A stretch of DNA of 64,000 nt from Staphylococcus cornubiensis (GTDB taxonomy: Bacteria > Bacillota > Bacilli > Staphylococcales > Staphylococcaceae): the NCBI RefSeq assembly GCF_900183575.1, contig NZ_FXUZ01000005.1, positions 120,456 through 184,455 of the forward strand. Direction: 5' to 3'. A program made the translations under genes and the position numbers. The notes below the pieces were generated by a model, which was given only the letters and a program-made list of their open reading frames with translations, had not been told where the DNA came from and ran no database searches. Shown here one piece after another: positions 9,592 through 17,545 of this stretch (positions within the stretch are counted from its first letter, which is position 1; every line of letters begins with the position of its first letter).

Positions 9592-9605
9592 TGTAAGCGC
9601 TTTCT
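9592..9605. promoter_or_regulatory. cre (CcpA-binding) site upstream of cstA
   Basis: TGTAAGCGCTTTCT matches the catabolite-responsive element consensus TGWAANCGNTNWCA except at the last base. The position in the 5' region of a carbon-starvation gene supports function. Confidence 0.65.
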
Positions 9606-9934
9606 TTATTTTACTCTATATACTAAAAATTCACAATACTGTCACAATTTTTATTTTTCAAAATTTAGTGCCTGAGAGATTTCTTATCGTAAATAGACAA
9701 CCAAAATCTGACTACAGAGCCACAAATAGCAACGAAATATCTCCTCAACAATTGTGACCATTCTCTTACTTTTGACCCCATCAGTAGCTTAAGCGAAGTT
9801 CCTGTTATAAAATAATATATAATTGTACATGCATTATTTTTAGGTAGTTTAAAATTTAATCATACAAATTGAACGATTCATATTTCACACAGTCATATGA
9901 AATGACGACGATATCGAAATTGGAGGTTTTCATC
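9606..9934. other. Intergenic region between divergent cstA and an unknown gene
   Basis: AT-rich, no coding signal. It should hold the two divergent promoters; apart from the cre site nothing diagnostic was seen. Confidence 0.5.
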
Positions 9935-10852
9935 ATGTTAAAACTTGCAGAATGGAAAGACGAAAAAGAAACACTTCACCGTTTAGCACAAATTTTAGGT
10001 AAACATAAACTCGCGAGTGCCTTTCAAGAGCCACAATGGGCACATGTTGTTTTAGATATTACAACAACTGGTTTTTCTACGGGGATTTTATTCTATCAAT
10101 CAGCCACATATAGTGTGAGTGTCAATTTAGTGAAGCACATCATTTTAATTGAAACGAATGACGGCGAAGAAGAAATTCCGTTAAAAAATGGTGTAACAAT
10201 TCAAAGTTACTACAAACAAATTCAAGATGCGTTACATCGTCATGGTATTGAAGTATCCATTAACGAACGTCCGCAAGAAGTCGCAGATACCACTTTATTT
10301 TCTGAAGATACGCAACACTGCCATTATAATGAAGCGATTAGTACAGAAGTGTTAAGATTAATGTCATTTGCGACACGTGCGCTTCAATATTTTATTGCAC
10401 CGTATCGCGCACGTAAAATGAAACCAGGCCTTTTCTGGGGTACTTTTGATATTTCATGTTTAGTCCATTACAACTCATTCCATGAAATGTTTCAGCCGAA
10501 CCAAGTCATTGAATACGCTGCATTTGATGAACACTTTATCGAATTTGGCTTCTGGTTCGGTGATGACCGCTTCGAAGGTCCGACATTCTTCATTTTACCT
10601 TATCCTTTCGTTGATAAAGACTTTACATTCGATCAACCGCTCATTTCGGATGCATATTTTGATCAACAATTGACAGAATTGATTTATGAAATGAAAACAA
10701 TGACACCTGAAACACTTGATACACTTTCAACATTTTTCAATCAAGGGTTCGAAATTTTCAAATCACATTTATCTTGGGAAAATTGCCATCATTTCCATGT
10801 CCCATTAAAAATGGATGCGAACCAAATTCAAAAAATGCCATATGCACATTAA
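9935..10852 (+). CDS. Cytoplasmic protein of unknown function
   Basis: A 305-residue protein beginning MLKLAEWKDEKETLHRLAQ. TTGGAGG eight bases upstream fixes ATG 9935; an in-frame start 66 bases earlier has no ribosome site. There is no signal peptide or hydrophobic helix. The composition is rich in aromatic residues and histidine (FWGTFDISCLVHYNSFHEMF, HFIEFGFWFGDD), suggesting a compact globular enzyme-like or binding protein. I do not recognise the family. It stands alone, with a degenerate repeat and a terminator behind it. Confidence 0.7.
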   Translation: MLKLAEWKDEKETLHRLAQILGKHKLASAFQEPQWAHVVLDITTTGFSTGILFYQSATYSVSVNLVKHIILIETNDGEEEIPLKNGVTIQSYYKQIQDALHRHGIEVSINERPQEVADTTLFSEDTQHCHYNEAISTEVLRLMSFATRALQYFIAPYRARKMKPGLFWGTFDISCLVHYNSFHEMFQPNQVIEYAAFDEHFIEFGFWFGDDRFEGPTFFILPYPFVDKDFTFDQPLISDAYFDQQLTELIYEMKTMTPETLDTLSTFFNQGFEIFKSHLSWENCHHFHVPLKMDANQIQKMPYAH

Positions 10853-10894
10853 AAACATTAGGAGGGAAAAGTTGGTAGAAATATCTCAATTCCT

Positions 10895-10965
10895 TCCGAT
10901 TACACCAAGGATTAGCGTTCCTAGAGTCTAACTTCTAGGTGTTACATCCATTTGTCATCACTTCA
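10895..10965. repeat. Degenerate copy of the dispersed hairpin repeat
   Basis: GGATTAGCGTTCCTAGAGTC resembles the GGATTCGCGTTCCTAGGGGC block of copy A, and TTCTAGGTGTTACA may be the partner arm. It is too short and diverged to align fully. Confidence 0.4.
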
Positions 10966-11003
10966 TCATGCTACATGATCATATTTAATTTCTCTCTAAA
11001 ATA

Positions 11004-11051
11004 TAAAGAGGCCGGGGATATCATTGCGATATGCGCCCTGCCTCTTTTTTT
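11004..11051. terminator. Bidirectional terminator
   Basis: Stem AAAGAGGC / GCCTCTTT with an inner GGG/CCC and a loop containing GATATCATTGCGATAT, followed by a T-run on the plus strand. It separates the converging unknown gene and the acetyltransferase gene. Confidence 0.8.
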
Positions 11052-11075
11052 CATGTTCATTTGTTCGATACGGAA

Positions 11076-11351
11076 TTAGCCACCGTATACGTCATGATAT
11101 TCTGTTGTTTTTTCTAATACGCTTTTCGCAAATGGGCATGTCGCGAAAATTTTGAAGTTATTTTCACGCGCATCTTTTACAGCCGCTTCTACTAATTGTT
11201 TCCCAACACCTTGACCTCTCAATGAGTCCCCAACTACTGTGTGGTCAATGATAATTTGAGTTTTTCCTGGTACGTAAGTCATGATTGCTTCTGGATTGCT
11301 TTCAGATTCTCCTACATAGTACTTATTATTGCCCTTTTTAATTTCTGCCAT
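11076..11351 (-). CDS. Small GNAT-like N-acetyltransferase (YjdJ type)
   Basis: A 91-residue protein with a minimal GNAT fold of the YjdJ/NATD1 type. The acetyl-CoA pyrophosphate-binding signature appears as SLRGQGVGKQLVEAAVKDARE (about residues 43-63), preceded by the strand IIIDHTVVGD and followed by KIFATCPFAKSVLEK. The substrate of this subfamily is unknown. AGGAGG lies ahead of the ATG. It is monocistronic on the minus strand. Confidence 0.85.
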   Translation of the reverse strand: MAEIKKGNNKYYVGESESNPEAIMTYVPGKTQIIIDHTVVGDSLRGQGVGKQLVEAAVKDARENNFKIFATCPFAKSVLEKTTEYHDVYGG

Positions 11352-11454
11352 AATTACGCCTCCTCATATAATTATCGTACACCATCCATTATATCGATTT
11401 CATACCTCTTATCAAAGTAATTGACCTATCTGGTATAAAATTTAAACTTAATGC

Positions 11455-11501
11455 TTTACAAAGTTTTCTATCCACGTTATAATTATCTCGAATTCGAAAT
11501 A
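11455..11501 (+). promoter_or_regulatory. mhqR promoter with 9-9 bp MhqR operator
   Basis: A -35 TTTACA (11455-11460) and a consensus -10 TATAAT (11478-11483) are exactly 17 bases apart. Immediately after the -10 lies TATCTCGAATTCGAAATA (11484-11501), a 9-9 inverted repeat with one mismatch. It resembles the palindrome reported for S. aureus MhqR. The ribosome site follows directly. Confidence 0.82.
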
Positions 11502-11519
11502 AAAAGGAGGTGTTGGCAT

Positions 11520-11951
11520 TTGCAGAGAACAGAAACTGCACTCAAAACATTAATCGGCATCAAACGAACCAATGACATGATTGATAAAATGATTCGCAAT
11601 GATGTCAAATCGTATGGCCTTAATGTCACTGCGTTCGCGGTGCTTGAACTTTTGTACAACAAGGGCGAACAAAGTATTCAACGGATTCAAGAACGCATTT
11701 TGATTGCCAGTAGCAGTACAACTTATGTCGTTAATTCTTTAGAACAAAAAGGATATTTAAAACGCCGACAGTGTGATAGAGATAGACGTGTAAGTTATGC
11801 AACTTTGACTGACAAAGGCCAGCAGCTCATGGAGAAAGTCTTCCCAGAACATGCACAAGCAATTGAAAAGGTTTTTTCAGTACTCACAGATGAAGAATTG
11901 AACACATTACAACAAGTGTTAAAAACATTAAGTACACAGCAACAACAGTGA
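11520..11951 (+). CDS. mhqR: MarR-family quinone-responsive repressor MhqR-like
   Basis: A 143-residue winged-helix repressor. I place the start at TTG 11520, nine bases after AAGGAGG; the ATG at 11451 would lie inside the promoter and operator. HTH region SIQRIQERILIASSSTTYVVNSLEQKGYLKRR and wing CDRDRRVSYATLTDKG are clear. In S. aureus MhqR senses quinones and electrophiles and controls mhqRED. Here the next genes are an mhqE-like dioxygenase, a flavin reductase and an mhqD-like hydrolase, which supports the assignment. Confidence 0.85.
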   Translation: MQRTETALKTLIGIKRTNDMIDKMIRNDVKSYGLNVTAFAVLELLYNKGEQSIQRIQERILIASSSTTYVVNSLEQKGYLKRRQCDRDRRVSYATLTDKGQQLMEKVFPEHAQAIEKVFSVLTDEELNTLQQVLKTLSTQQQQ

Positions 11952-12028
11952 ATTGAAGGCGTGTACTTTTATTTCACACCGTAATTAGTTCGAATTAGAG
12001 ACAATTTATTAAAAAGGGAGTTTTTTAA

Positions 12029-12991
12029 ATGAAACAATATCCATTAAAAGGTATTCACCACGTAACAGCAATGACAAATGATGCAGAACGTAACTATCAC
12101 TTCTTTACTGATGTACTCGGTATGAGACTTGTTAAAAAAACAGTTAACCAAGATGACATTTATACGTACCACACTTTCTTCGCTGATGATGAAGGTCACG
12201 CTGGTACAGATATGACATTCTTTGATTTCCCAAATAACCCTAAAGGTGCACCAGGTACAAACTCTATCAGCCGTACTGGTTTCCGTGTACCAAACGATGC
12301 AGCACTTGAATACTACAAAGATCGTTTCGACGAGTTCGGTGTAAAACACGACGATATCGACACAGTATTCGGTACAAAAGTATTACGTTTTGAAGAAGAA
12401 GACGGTCAAAGATACCAACTCTTCTCAGATGAAAATAACTCAGGTGTTGAACCAGGTGTCGCTTGGAAAAATGGTCCTGTACCTCAAGACAAAGCGATTT
12501 ACGGTTTAGGTCCAATCGAAATTACAGTAAGCTACTACGATGAGTTCAAACAAGCATTAATGGATCTTTATGGTATGAAACCAGTTAAAGAAGAAGCAGA
12601 CGTAACACTTTTAGAAGTTGGTAAAGGTGGTAACGGGGGTCAAGTCATCTTACGTAAAGATGAAACAAAAGAAAGCCGTCCAGGTTACGGTCAAGTCCAC
12701 CACGTTTCATTCCGTGTTGAAAATGACGAAGCAATTGAAGAATGGTTTGAAAGATACAATGAATTAGGTGTAAGAAGCTCTGGTATTGTAGACCGTTTCT
12801 ACTTCAAAGCTCTTTACACTCGTATTGGTCACATCTTAATCGAACTTTCAACTGATGGTCCAGGATTCATGGGTGACGAACCATACGAAACTTTAGGTGA
12901 ATCATTATCATTACCACCATTCTTAGAAGATCAAAGAGAGTACATCGAATCTGAAGTACGCCCATTCGACACAACACGTAGCACAAAATAA
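12029..12991 (+). CDS. mhqE: Ring-cleaving (glyoxalase-fold) dioxygenase MhqE-like
   Basis: A 320-residue vicinal-oxygen-chelate protein made of two glyoxalase-type halves. The first starts LKGIHHVTAMTNDAERNYHFFTDVLGMRLVKKTVN; the second carries YGQVHHVSFRVEND. The histidines in IHHV and VHHV and a late glutamate (LIELSTDG) fit the metal site. Relatives such as B. subtilis MhqA/E/O degrade quinone adducts. AAAAGGGAG precedes the ATG, 77 bases after mhqR. A partial TTCGAA-centred palindrome (about 11987-12000) in the gap could be a second MhqR site. Confidence 0.9.
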   Translation: MKQYPLKGIHHVTAMTNDAERNYHFFTDVLGMRLVKKTVNQDDIYTYHTFFADDEGHAGTDMTFFDFPNNPKGAPGTNSISRTGFRVPNDAALEYYKDRFDEFGVKHDDIDTVFGTKVLRFEEEDGQRYQLFSDENNSGVEPGVAWKNGPVPQDKAIYGLGPIEITVSYYDEFKQALMDLYGMKPVKEEADVTLLEVGKGGNGGQVILRKDETKESRPGYGQVHHVSFRVENDEAIEEWFERYNELGVRSSGIVDRFYFKALYTRIGHILIELSTDGPGFMGDEPYETLGESLSLPPFLEDQREYIESEVRPFDTTRSTK

Positions 12992-13036
12992 GATGCTCAA
13001 CCGTGTGAAGCAGTGATATGAGAATGGAGGGCTACC

Positions 13037-13654
13037 ATGTACGCTTTTTACGCATCTGAATTATCAAAGCAACAAATGTATAAATTTTTAATCGGTTCTG
13101 TTGTGCCTCGACCTATCGCACTGATCACAAGTCAGTCTGAGGAAGGTCTTCTCAACATTGCACCATTCAGCTTTTTCAATATTGTCGCTTCAGAACCAGC
13201 GCTATTATCGGTAGCAGTCAATCGTAAAGAGGGCGAGATGAAGGATACCGCGCGCAATATCTTAACGACTAAAGAAGCCGTTGTACATGTGGTGACTGAA
13301 GATAACGTTGCCAATGCGAACCAAACCGCAGCTATGTTACCTGCTGATGAAAGTGAATTGGATCATACCACATTTACAACGACAGATTCGGAAATGGTAA
13401 CCGTACCGAGTTTGAACGAGAGTAGTATCCGATTTGAAGTCAAACTCTATCAACATGTTGAAATTAAAAACGATCGTAATGAAAATACAAACGATTTGTT
13501 ATTACTTGAAATTCAAAAGGTTTATATAGATGAGGATTTATTCGATCTAGAAAAAGGGTATATAGACGTAGAAAACATTAAGCCCGTAAGCCGACTTGCT
13601 GGGGATGACTATGCACGTTTAGGCGAAACATTTACAATCGAAAGACCCCGATAA
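13037..13654 (+). CDS. Flavin reductase / flavoredoxin-like FMN-binding protein
   Basis: A 205-residue flavin reductase-like split-barrel protein. Family features are FLIGSVVPRPIALITSQSEEGLLNIAPFSFFNIVASEPALLSVAV near the N-terminus and the C-terminal KPVSRLAGDDYARLG. Such proteins bind FMN and reduce flavins or act as flavoredoxins. It lies between the dioxygenase and the hydrolase with gaps of 45 and 21 bases, so it is likely co-transcribed. In S. aureus mhqRED is a three-gene operon without this gene, so this is an addition that could supply reduced flavin for quinone detoxification (inference). Confidence 0.85.
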   Translation: MYAFYASELSKQQMYKFLIGSVVPRPIALITSQSEEGLLNIAPFSFFNIVASEPALLSVAVNRKEGEMKDTARNILTTKEAVVHVVTEDNVANANQTAAMLPADESELDHTTFTTTDSEMVTVPSLNESSIRFEVKLYQHVEIKNDRNENTNDLLLLEIQKVYIDEDLFDLEKGYIDVENIKPVSRLAGDDYARLGETFTIERPR

Positions 13655-13675
13655 TTATAAAAGAGGTGAAACGTA

Positions 13676-14263
13676 ATGGAACACATTTTTAAACAAGGCG
13701 AACCATCAAAACCAACATTCGTATTCTTACACGGTACAGGTGGGGATGAAAACGACTTATTACCACTTGCAGAAATTTTAGACCCAACTTACAACGTTTT
13801 AGGTGTACGTGGTAATGTATCAGAAAACGGTATGAACCGCTTCTTCAAACGTCACGGTGAAGGCCAATATGATGTAGAAGACTTGAAATTTAGAACAACT
13901 GAATTGCACGAATTCCTTGAAAGTGCAGCAGACAAATACAATTTCGACTTAGATAAAGTGGTATTAGTGGGCTTCTCAAACGGCTCAAACATTGCGATTA
14001 GCCTCATGCTAAACGAAAACATGCCATACAAAAAAGGCTTATTATTCGCACCACTTTACCCATTAGATGTACCGGAAGATCTTGACTTATCAGGTAAATC
14101 TGTATACCTCTCAATGGGTAAAAACGACCCAATCGTACCTGTTGAAGCAAGTGAACATGTACGTGCTATCTTCAAAGACCGCGGTGCTGATGTCACTGAG
14201 TACTGGGTTAACAGTCACGAATTAAATCAAGCTACAGTATTAGCAGCGAAAGAAACATTATAA
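13676..14263 (+). CDS. mhqD: Carboxylesterase/phospholipase-type alpha/beta hydrolase MhqD-like
   Basis: A 195-residue hydrolase. The oxyanion-hole region FLHGTGGDENDLLPLA, the nucleophile elbow GFSNGSNIAI (serine around residue 108), the acid in GKNDPIVPVEAS and the late histidine in VNSHELNQ form the catalytic set. AGAGGTGAAACG precedes the ATG. It matches MhqD of the quinone-stress operon. A strong terminator follows and closes the operon. Confidence 0.88.
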   Translation: MEHIFKQGEPSKPTFVFLHGTGGDENDLLPLAEILDPTYNVLGVRGNVSENGMNRFFKRHGEGQYDVEDLKFRTTELHEFLESAADKYNFDLDKVVLVGFSNGSNIAISLMLNENMPYKKGLLFAPLYPLDVPEDLDLSGKSVYLSMGKNDPIVPVEASEHVRAIFKDRGADVTEYWVNSHELNQATVLAAKETL

Positions 14264-14267
14264 GTAC

Positions 14268-14306
14268 GAAAAAGAGCTTAGGTGCTATGGCCTAGGCTCT
14301 TTTTTT
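14268..14306 (+). terminator. Terminator of the mhq operon
   Basis: AAAGAGCTTAGG and CCTAGGCTCTTT arms with an 8-base loop and a run of seven Ts, right after the mhqD stop. Confidence 0.92.
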
Positions 14307-14359
14307 GATATTGTTTTGTGAATGGATTGCTTTTTCTTTACTTAAATTGATCAATATGC

Positions 14360-14863
14360 CTACTTTTCAATCTTAATTTTACTTTTAGCTAAAAAGTAGG
14401 AAGCAACACCAAATAAGATACTTCCAATCAGCCATCCTAAAAAGTTTACATCTGCAAAAGTGAGTCGTTGATGTGTAATAAATACAAACAGTATATTGAT
14501 TAACAACGACATTACAAAGAAGAAGACACCCCCAAAAATGGATTGAAATCTCAATTTTTTCAACATGGATTGATATGCCTCTTCGCTATAAACAACTTCA
14601 TTATAGACATCGGACTTCTTCAAAGTAATCAAAATAGATACAGCGTTAATCAATGCTAAAACAAGCATCAAAATCGTTCCAACACTCAATGTATTTTGAT
14701 ATGCATCAACAGCAAGACTAATAAAAAGGAATAATAAAAGTATCCAAAAAGAATTTAAAAACAAATACGTCATTTTTTCGTGAATCAACTGTTCTTCTCT
14801 TTCATCTCTGTCTTGCATGAAACCTAACATACGATTCATGAAACGCTTTTTGTTATATGTCAT
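14360..14863 (-). CDS. Four-helix membrane protein paired with an XRE regulator (DUF3278-like)
   Basis: A 167-residue protein with four predicted membrane helices (about residues 34-54, 61-80, 108-130, 139-160), a charged amphipathic N-terminus, and a basic end KSKIKIEK. The layout, and the tiny XRE regulator directly upstream, resemble the DUF3278 family gene pairs of Firmicutes; this is recognition by pattern only. No enzymatic motif is seen. It begins 6 bases after the regulator stop. Confidence 0.65.
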   Translation of the reverse strand: MTYNKKRFMNRMLGFMQDRDEREEQLIHEKMTYLFLNSFWILLLFLFISLAVDAYQNTLSVGTILMLVLALINAVSILITLKKSDVYNEVVYSEEAYQSMLKKLRFQSIFGGVFFFVMSLLINILFVFITHQRLTFADVNFLGWLIGSILFGVASYFLAKSKIKIEK

Positions 14864-14869
14864 GTCCTA

Positions 14870-15058
14870 TCAGTCCTCCCAAAAAATATCATTCAACGTT
14901 ACACCTAATGTTAAACAAATGCTGATACATAACTTCAGTGAGGGGTTGTACTTATTATTTTCGATCAAATTAATCGTTTGCCTTGAGACGCCTACTTTTC
15001 GAGACAATTCTAATTGGGAAAGCCCACATTTTTTCCTAAATTCCGTCAATCGATTCAT
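14870..15058 (-). CDS. Small XRE-family (Cro/cI type) transcriptional regulator
   Basis: A 62-residue protein that is almost entirely a helix-turn-helix domain: LTEFRKKCGLSQLELSRKVGVSRQTINLIENNKYNPSLKL. It ends in the YozG-like tail GVTLNDIFWED. Such stand-alone regulators usually control the membrane-protein gene that follows them, here 6 bases downstream. GGGG precedes the ATG; no operator was identified with confidence. Confidence 0.9.
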   Translation of the reverse strand: MNRLTEFRKKCGLSQLELSRKVGVSRQTINLIENNKYNPSLKLCISICLTLGVTLNDIFWED

Positions 15059-15149
15059 CCATGTACGCCCCTTTCAGAATGTCATATATATTGTACTTTT
15101 ATATTAAAAATTTTTTAGACTGATGTCAAATATAAATGACATATGGGCA

Positions 15150-15200
15150 AAATAAAAATGCGTACGACCAAGCATCTGTTGAGCACTTGATGGTACGCAT
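15150..15200 (-). terminator. Terminator of the small membrane-anchored protein gene
   Basis: Stem ATGCGTAC / GTACGCAT with further pairing CCAAGC / ACTTGATGG. On the minus strand it is followed by TTTTTATTTTG. Confidence 0.8.
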
Positions 15201-15210
15201 AGAGGTAAAA

Positions 15211-15525
15211 TTAACTTTCTATCATCGTTAATACTTTTTTCGGAACCTCATTTTCAGCTATAGGTTCAACATTCAAAATGACGCCTTTTTGATCCGTCAT
15301 TGTCACTTTCACCCAGTCGCCTGCTTTCATTTGTTCTATTTCTTTCTTTAAATATGCGGTATGTTTATCTTTTTCAGAATACAAAGCGATACTGTCATTT
15401 TTATGACTCACTTGACCATAATAAACTTCTTTTTGATTCAAATTGATTAAACTTATTGAAATATAGATCACCATAGTCGCCAATAATACCGCTATCGCAA
15501 TCAATGTAACTTTTTTGCGTGTCAT
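15211..15525 (-). CDS. Small membrane-anchored or secreted protein, unknown function
   Basis: A 104-residue protein starting MTRKKVTLIAIAVLLATMVIYISISL: an N-terminal basic end plus one membrane helix or uncleaved signal, then an extracytoplasmic beta-rich domain (YYGQVSHKNDSIALYSE ... KAGDWVKVTMTDQKGVILNVEPIAENEVPKKVL). The pattern resembles small OB-like exported proteins such as the YxeA/DUF1093 group, at low certainty. The start is chosen by AAGGAG eight bases upstream; a longer frame to 15612 has no ribosome site. Confidence 0.65.
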   Translation of the reverse strand: MTRKKVTLIAIAVLLATMVIYISISLINLNQKEVYYGQVSHKNDSIALYSEKDKHTAYLKKEIEQMKAGDWVKVTMTDQKGVILNVEPIAENEVPKKVLTMIES

Positions 15526-15936
15526 TGTTGTATCTCCTTTAGTCAAACAAGATAATACCACTATATCCGAGTTGGTGGTAAAGGTCATAGCCCCTGAGAC
15601 TGAAATATTCATACAGCTTGAAAAGTAGAAACCTTAAAATAATGACATTTCCCCCTCAGAAAAATAAAAATAGACGTACGCGAGACTCCCCTCAACATAC
15701 GTCTAGTTACAACTGATTTTATAAAAGTTAATGTGGACATTGATTGTATTCTTAGTTGAAAGTAACCGCTATTACAAACACCTTTCGTCACTTTCACAAC
15801 ACTATCATCAGTTCAATTGTATTTGTGATAGTGATGAGGTATCTTATTTCGATTTGAGCGACTCTCTAGATTGCAAGAACCGGCCATGACTACTGAGGTG
15901 CCTCGGAAAGCGTAGCACGGCTCAGTAATCTAAGCA
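15526..15936. other. Gene-free stretch upstream of a small exported protein and downstream of noc
   Basis: About 410 bases with no convincing gene. A 62-codon minus-strand frame (15609-15797) lacks a ribosome site and family resemblance. A stem AGACGTACG / CATACGTCT lies at about 15672-15704, and a larger hairpin abuts the noc stop (listed separately). Confidence 0.55.
15869..15936 (-). repeat. Hairpin next to the noc stop, possibly a short variant of the dispersed repeat
   Basis: GATTGCAAGAACCGG at the edge and TACTGAGG / CTCAGTA arms recall the GATTGCCAGAAGG and ACTCCTGAGGG blocks of copy B. It may act as the noc terminator, but it has no U tail. Confidence 0.4.
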
Positions 15937-16788
15937 TCACTTACGATACAATCGGATCTGAATCTCCACATAATCCTCATGCTCTTTTTCCTTCTGCTCA
16001 TACCGAATCCCATTCGCACGGATTTCCATCAGACTATCCGCAATAATATCACGCGCTTCAGAAACATCCTGTGCAAACTCCGGTGGCCGCGCCACGACTT
16101 TCTCTTCCACAACATCATCTTTAACAACTGTTGCCTTCAAACGTTCTTCGGTTTGTTTCACATTCAATTGCTCTTTCAAAATCACACCGAGCATCTCTTC
16201 CTGAAATTCAGGCGTCTGACCGACGAGTGCACGCGCATGACGCTCAGTAATTTGATGTTCACGGACCGCTTCCAACACGACTGGCGTTAACTTCAACAAG
16301 CGCAATTTATTCGCAATAAAGCTTTGGCTCTTTCCGACACTTTTGGCAAGTTCGGCTTGTGTAATGCCTTCAAATGCTAACAATTTTTTGTATGCTTCTG
16401 CTTCTTCCACGGCCGATAAATTTTCACGTTGAATATTTTCAATCAGTGCAACAACAGCTGTTTCCTCATCATCTAAATGACGCACAAGGACTTCCGCTTC
16501 TGTCATATGATTCATTTGCAAAGCACGAAAACGGCGTTCACCTGCAATGATTTCATACATATTTTCTTCGATGGGGCGTACAACAATCGGCTGTAATAAA
16601 CCGTGCGCACGAATCGACTCAGCAAGTTCCTCAATACGTGCAGTATCGAACTTTTGACGTGGCTGGTATCGATTAGGGACAATCTTTTCAATTTTTATGG
16701 ATTGAACGCCCTTTTTGTCTTCATCTGTCACTGTTAATAGGTCATCTTTATTTTTTAAACCAAATAACTTAGAAAAGGGTTTTTTCAT
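15937..16788 (-). CDS. noc: Nucleoid occlusion protein Noc (ParB family)
   Basis: Noc spreads on DNA in a CTP-dependent way and keeps the division septum off the nucleoid. The 283-residue protein begins with a membrane-targeting amphipathic segment MKKPFSKLFGLKNK, which resembles the FSRFFGL of B. subtilis Noc. ParB boxes follow: PNRYQPRQKFD, IVVRP, GERRFRAL (CTP site) and the HTH ELAKSVGKSQSFIANKLRLLKL, whose SQ/IANKLRLLKL form is Noc-like rather than Spo0J-like. Its place next to rsmG fits noc. No Noc-binding site (ATTTCCCGGGAAAT) was seen in this window. Confidence 0.88.
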   Translation of the reverse strand: MKKPFSKLFGLKNKDDLLTVTDEDKKGVQSIKIEKIVPNRYQPRQKFDTARIEELAESIRAHGLLQPIVVRPIEENMYEIIAGERRFRALQMNHMTEAEVLVRHLDDEETAVVALIENIQRENLSAVEEAEAYKKLLAFEGITQAELAKSVGKSQSFIANKLRLLKLTPVVLEAVREHQITERHARALVGQTPEFQEEMLGVILKEQLNVKQTEERLKATVVKDDVVEEKVVARPPEFAQDVSEARDIIADSLMEIRANGIRYEQKEKEHEDYVEIQIRLYRK

Positions 16789-16825
16789 GTTTATTCTCTC
16801 CCTTTAATATTCCATAATACATGCA

Positions 16826-17545
16826 TTATTCAACAAGTGGTGATTTATTTGGCGTTCCCGGTTTACGCGGGTACTTTTTAGGTGTTTGGCTACGTTTTTC
16901 TATCGTCACAATTTGACGTTCACCTGCATCTTCCGGTAAATCAAAAGTATCCACTCGCTCAATGCGTCCACCTAACACACCTACTGCAAAACGTGCCTCT
17001 TCCAACTCTTCTTGCCCTTTTGAAGATTTCAATGCAAGAAAGACCCCGTGCTTTTTCACTAATGGAATACAGAGTTCACTCAGTACTGTCATTCGTGCGA
17101 CAGCCCTTGCTGTGACAACATCGAAAGACGCCCGGTAGTCTTCGTTCTTCGCAAATGTTTCTGCACGATCATGCACAAATCGGACACCTTCCAATTCTAA
17201 CGCTTCTGCCAATTGATTTAAAAACTGAATGCGTTTGTTCAATGCATCAACAATCGTCACATGAATTTCTGGAAAAATAATTTTTAATGGAATACTTGGA
17301 AACCCTGCACCTGCACCCACGTCACATAAGTTAAGTGGTTGATTGAAATCATGATAAAAGCTCGGCGTGATGGAATCATAAAAATGTTTCAAATACACTT
17401 CATGCTTTTCAGTAATACTTGTTAAATTAATTTTCTCATTCCATTCTACAAGCATTTCGTAATATTTTTCAAATTGTTGCTTTTGATGCTCAGATAAAGT
17501 AATGCCGTACTCACTTAATTGTGTCGCTAACCATTCTACGCTCAT
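16826..17545 (-). CDS. rsmG: 16S rRNA (guanine-527-N7)-methyltransferase RsmG (GidB)
   Basis: Methylates G527 of 16S rRNA; loss gives low-level streptomycin resistance. The 239-residue protein has the SAM-binding motif [17 protein letters not shown] (about residues 70-86), [16 protein letters not shown] and the conserved VTARAVARM. The C-terminus ends in a basic [21 protein letters not shown] tail. It follows mnmG with the start codon adjoining the mnmG stop, as part of rpmH-rnpA-mnmE-mnmG-rsmG-noc. Confidence 0.96.
   Translation of the reverse strand: MSVEWLATQLSEYGITLSEHQKQQFEKYYEMLVEWNEKINLTSITEKHEVYLKHFYDSITPSFYHDFNQPLNLCDVGAGAGFPSIPLKIIFPEIHVTIVDALNKRIQFLNQLAEALELEGVRFVHDRAETFAKNEDYRASFDVVTARAVARMTVLSELCIPLVKKHGVFLALKSSKGQEELEEARFAVGVLGGRIERVDTFDLPEDAGERQIVTIEKRSQTPKKYPRKPGTPNKSPLVE

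Noticed and set aside
15609..15797. A 62-codon minus-strand frame
   Set aside because: No ribosome site, irregular composition, no resemblance to a family; it lies in a hairpin-rich spacer.
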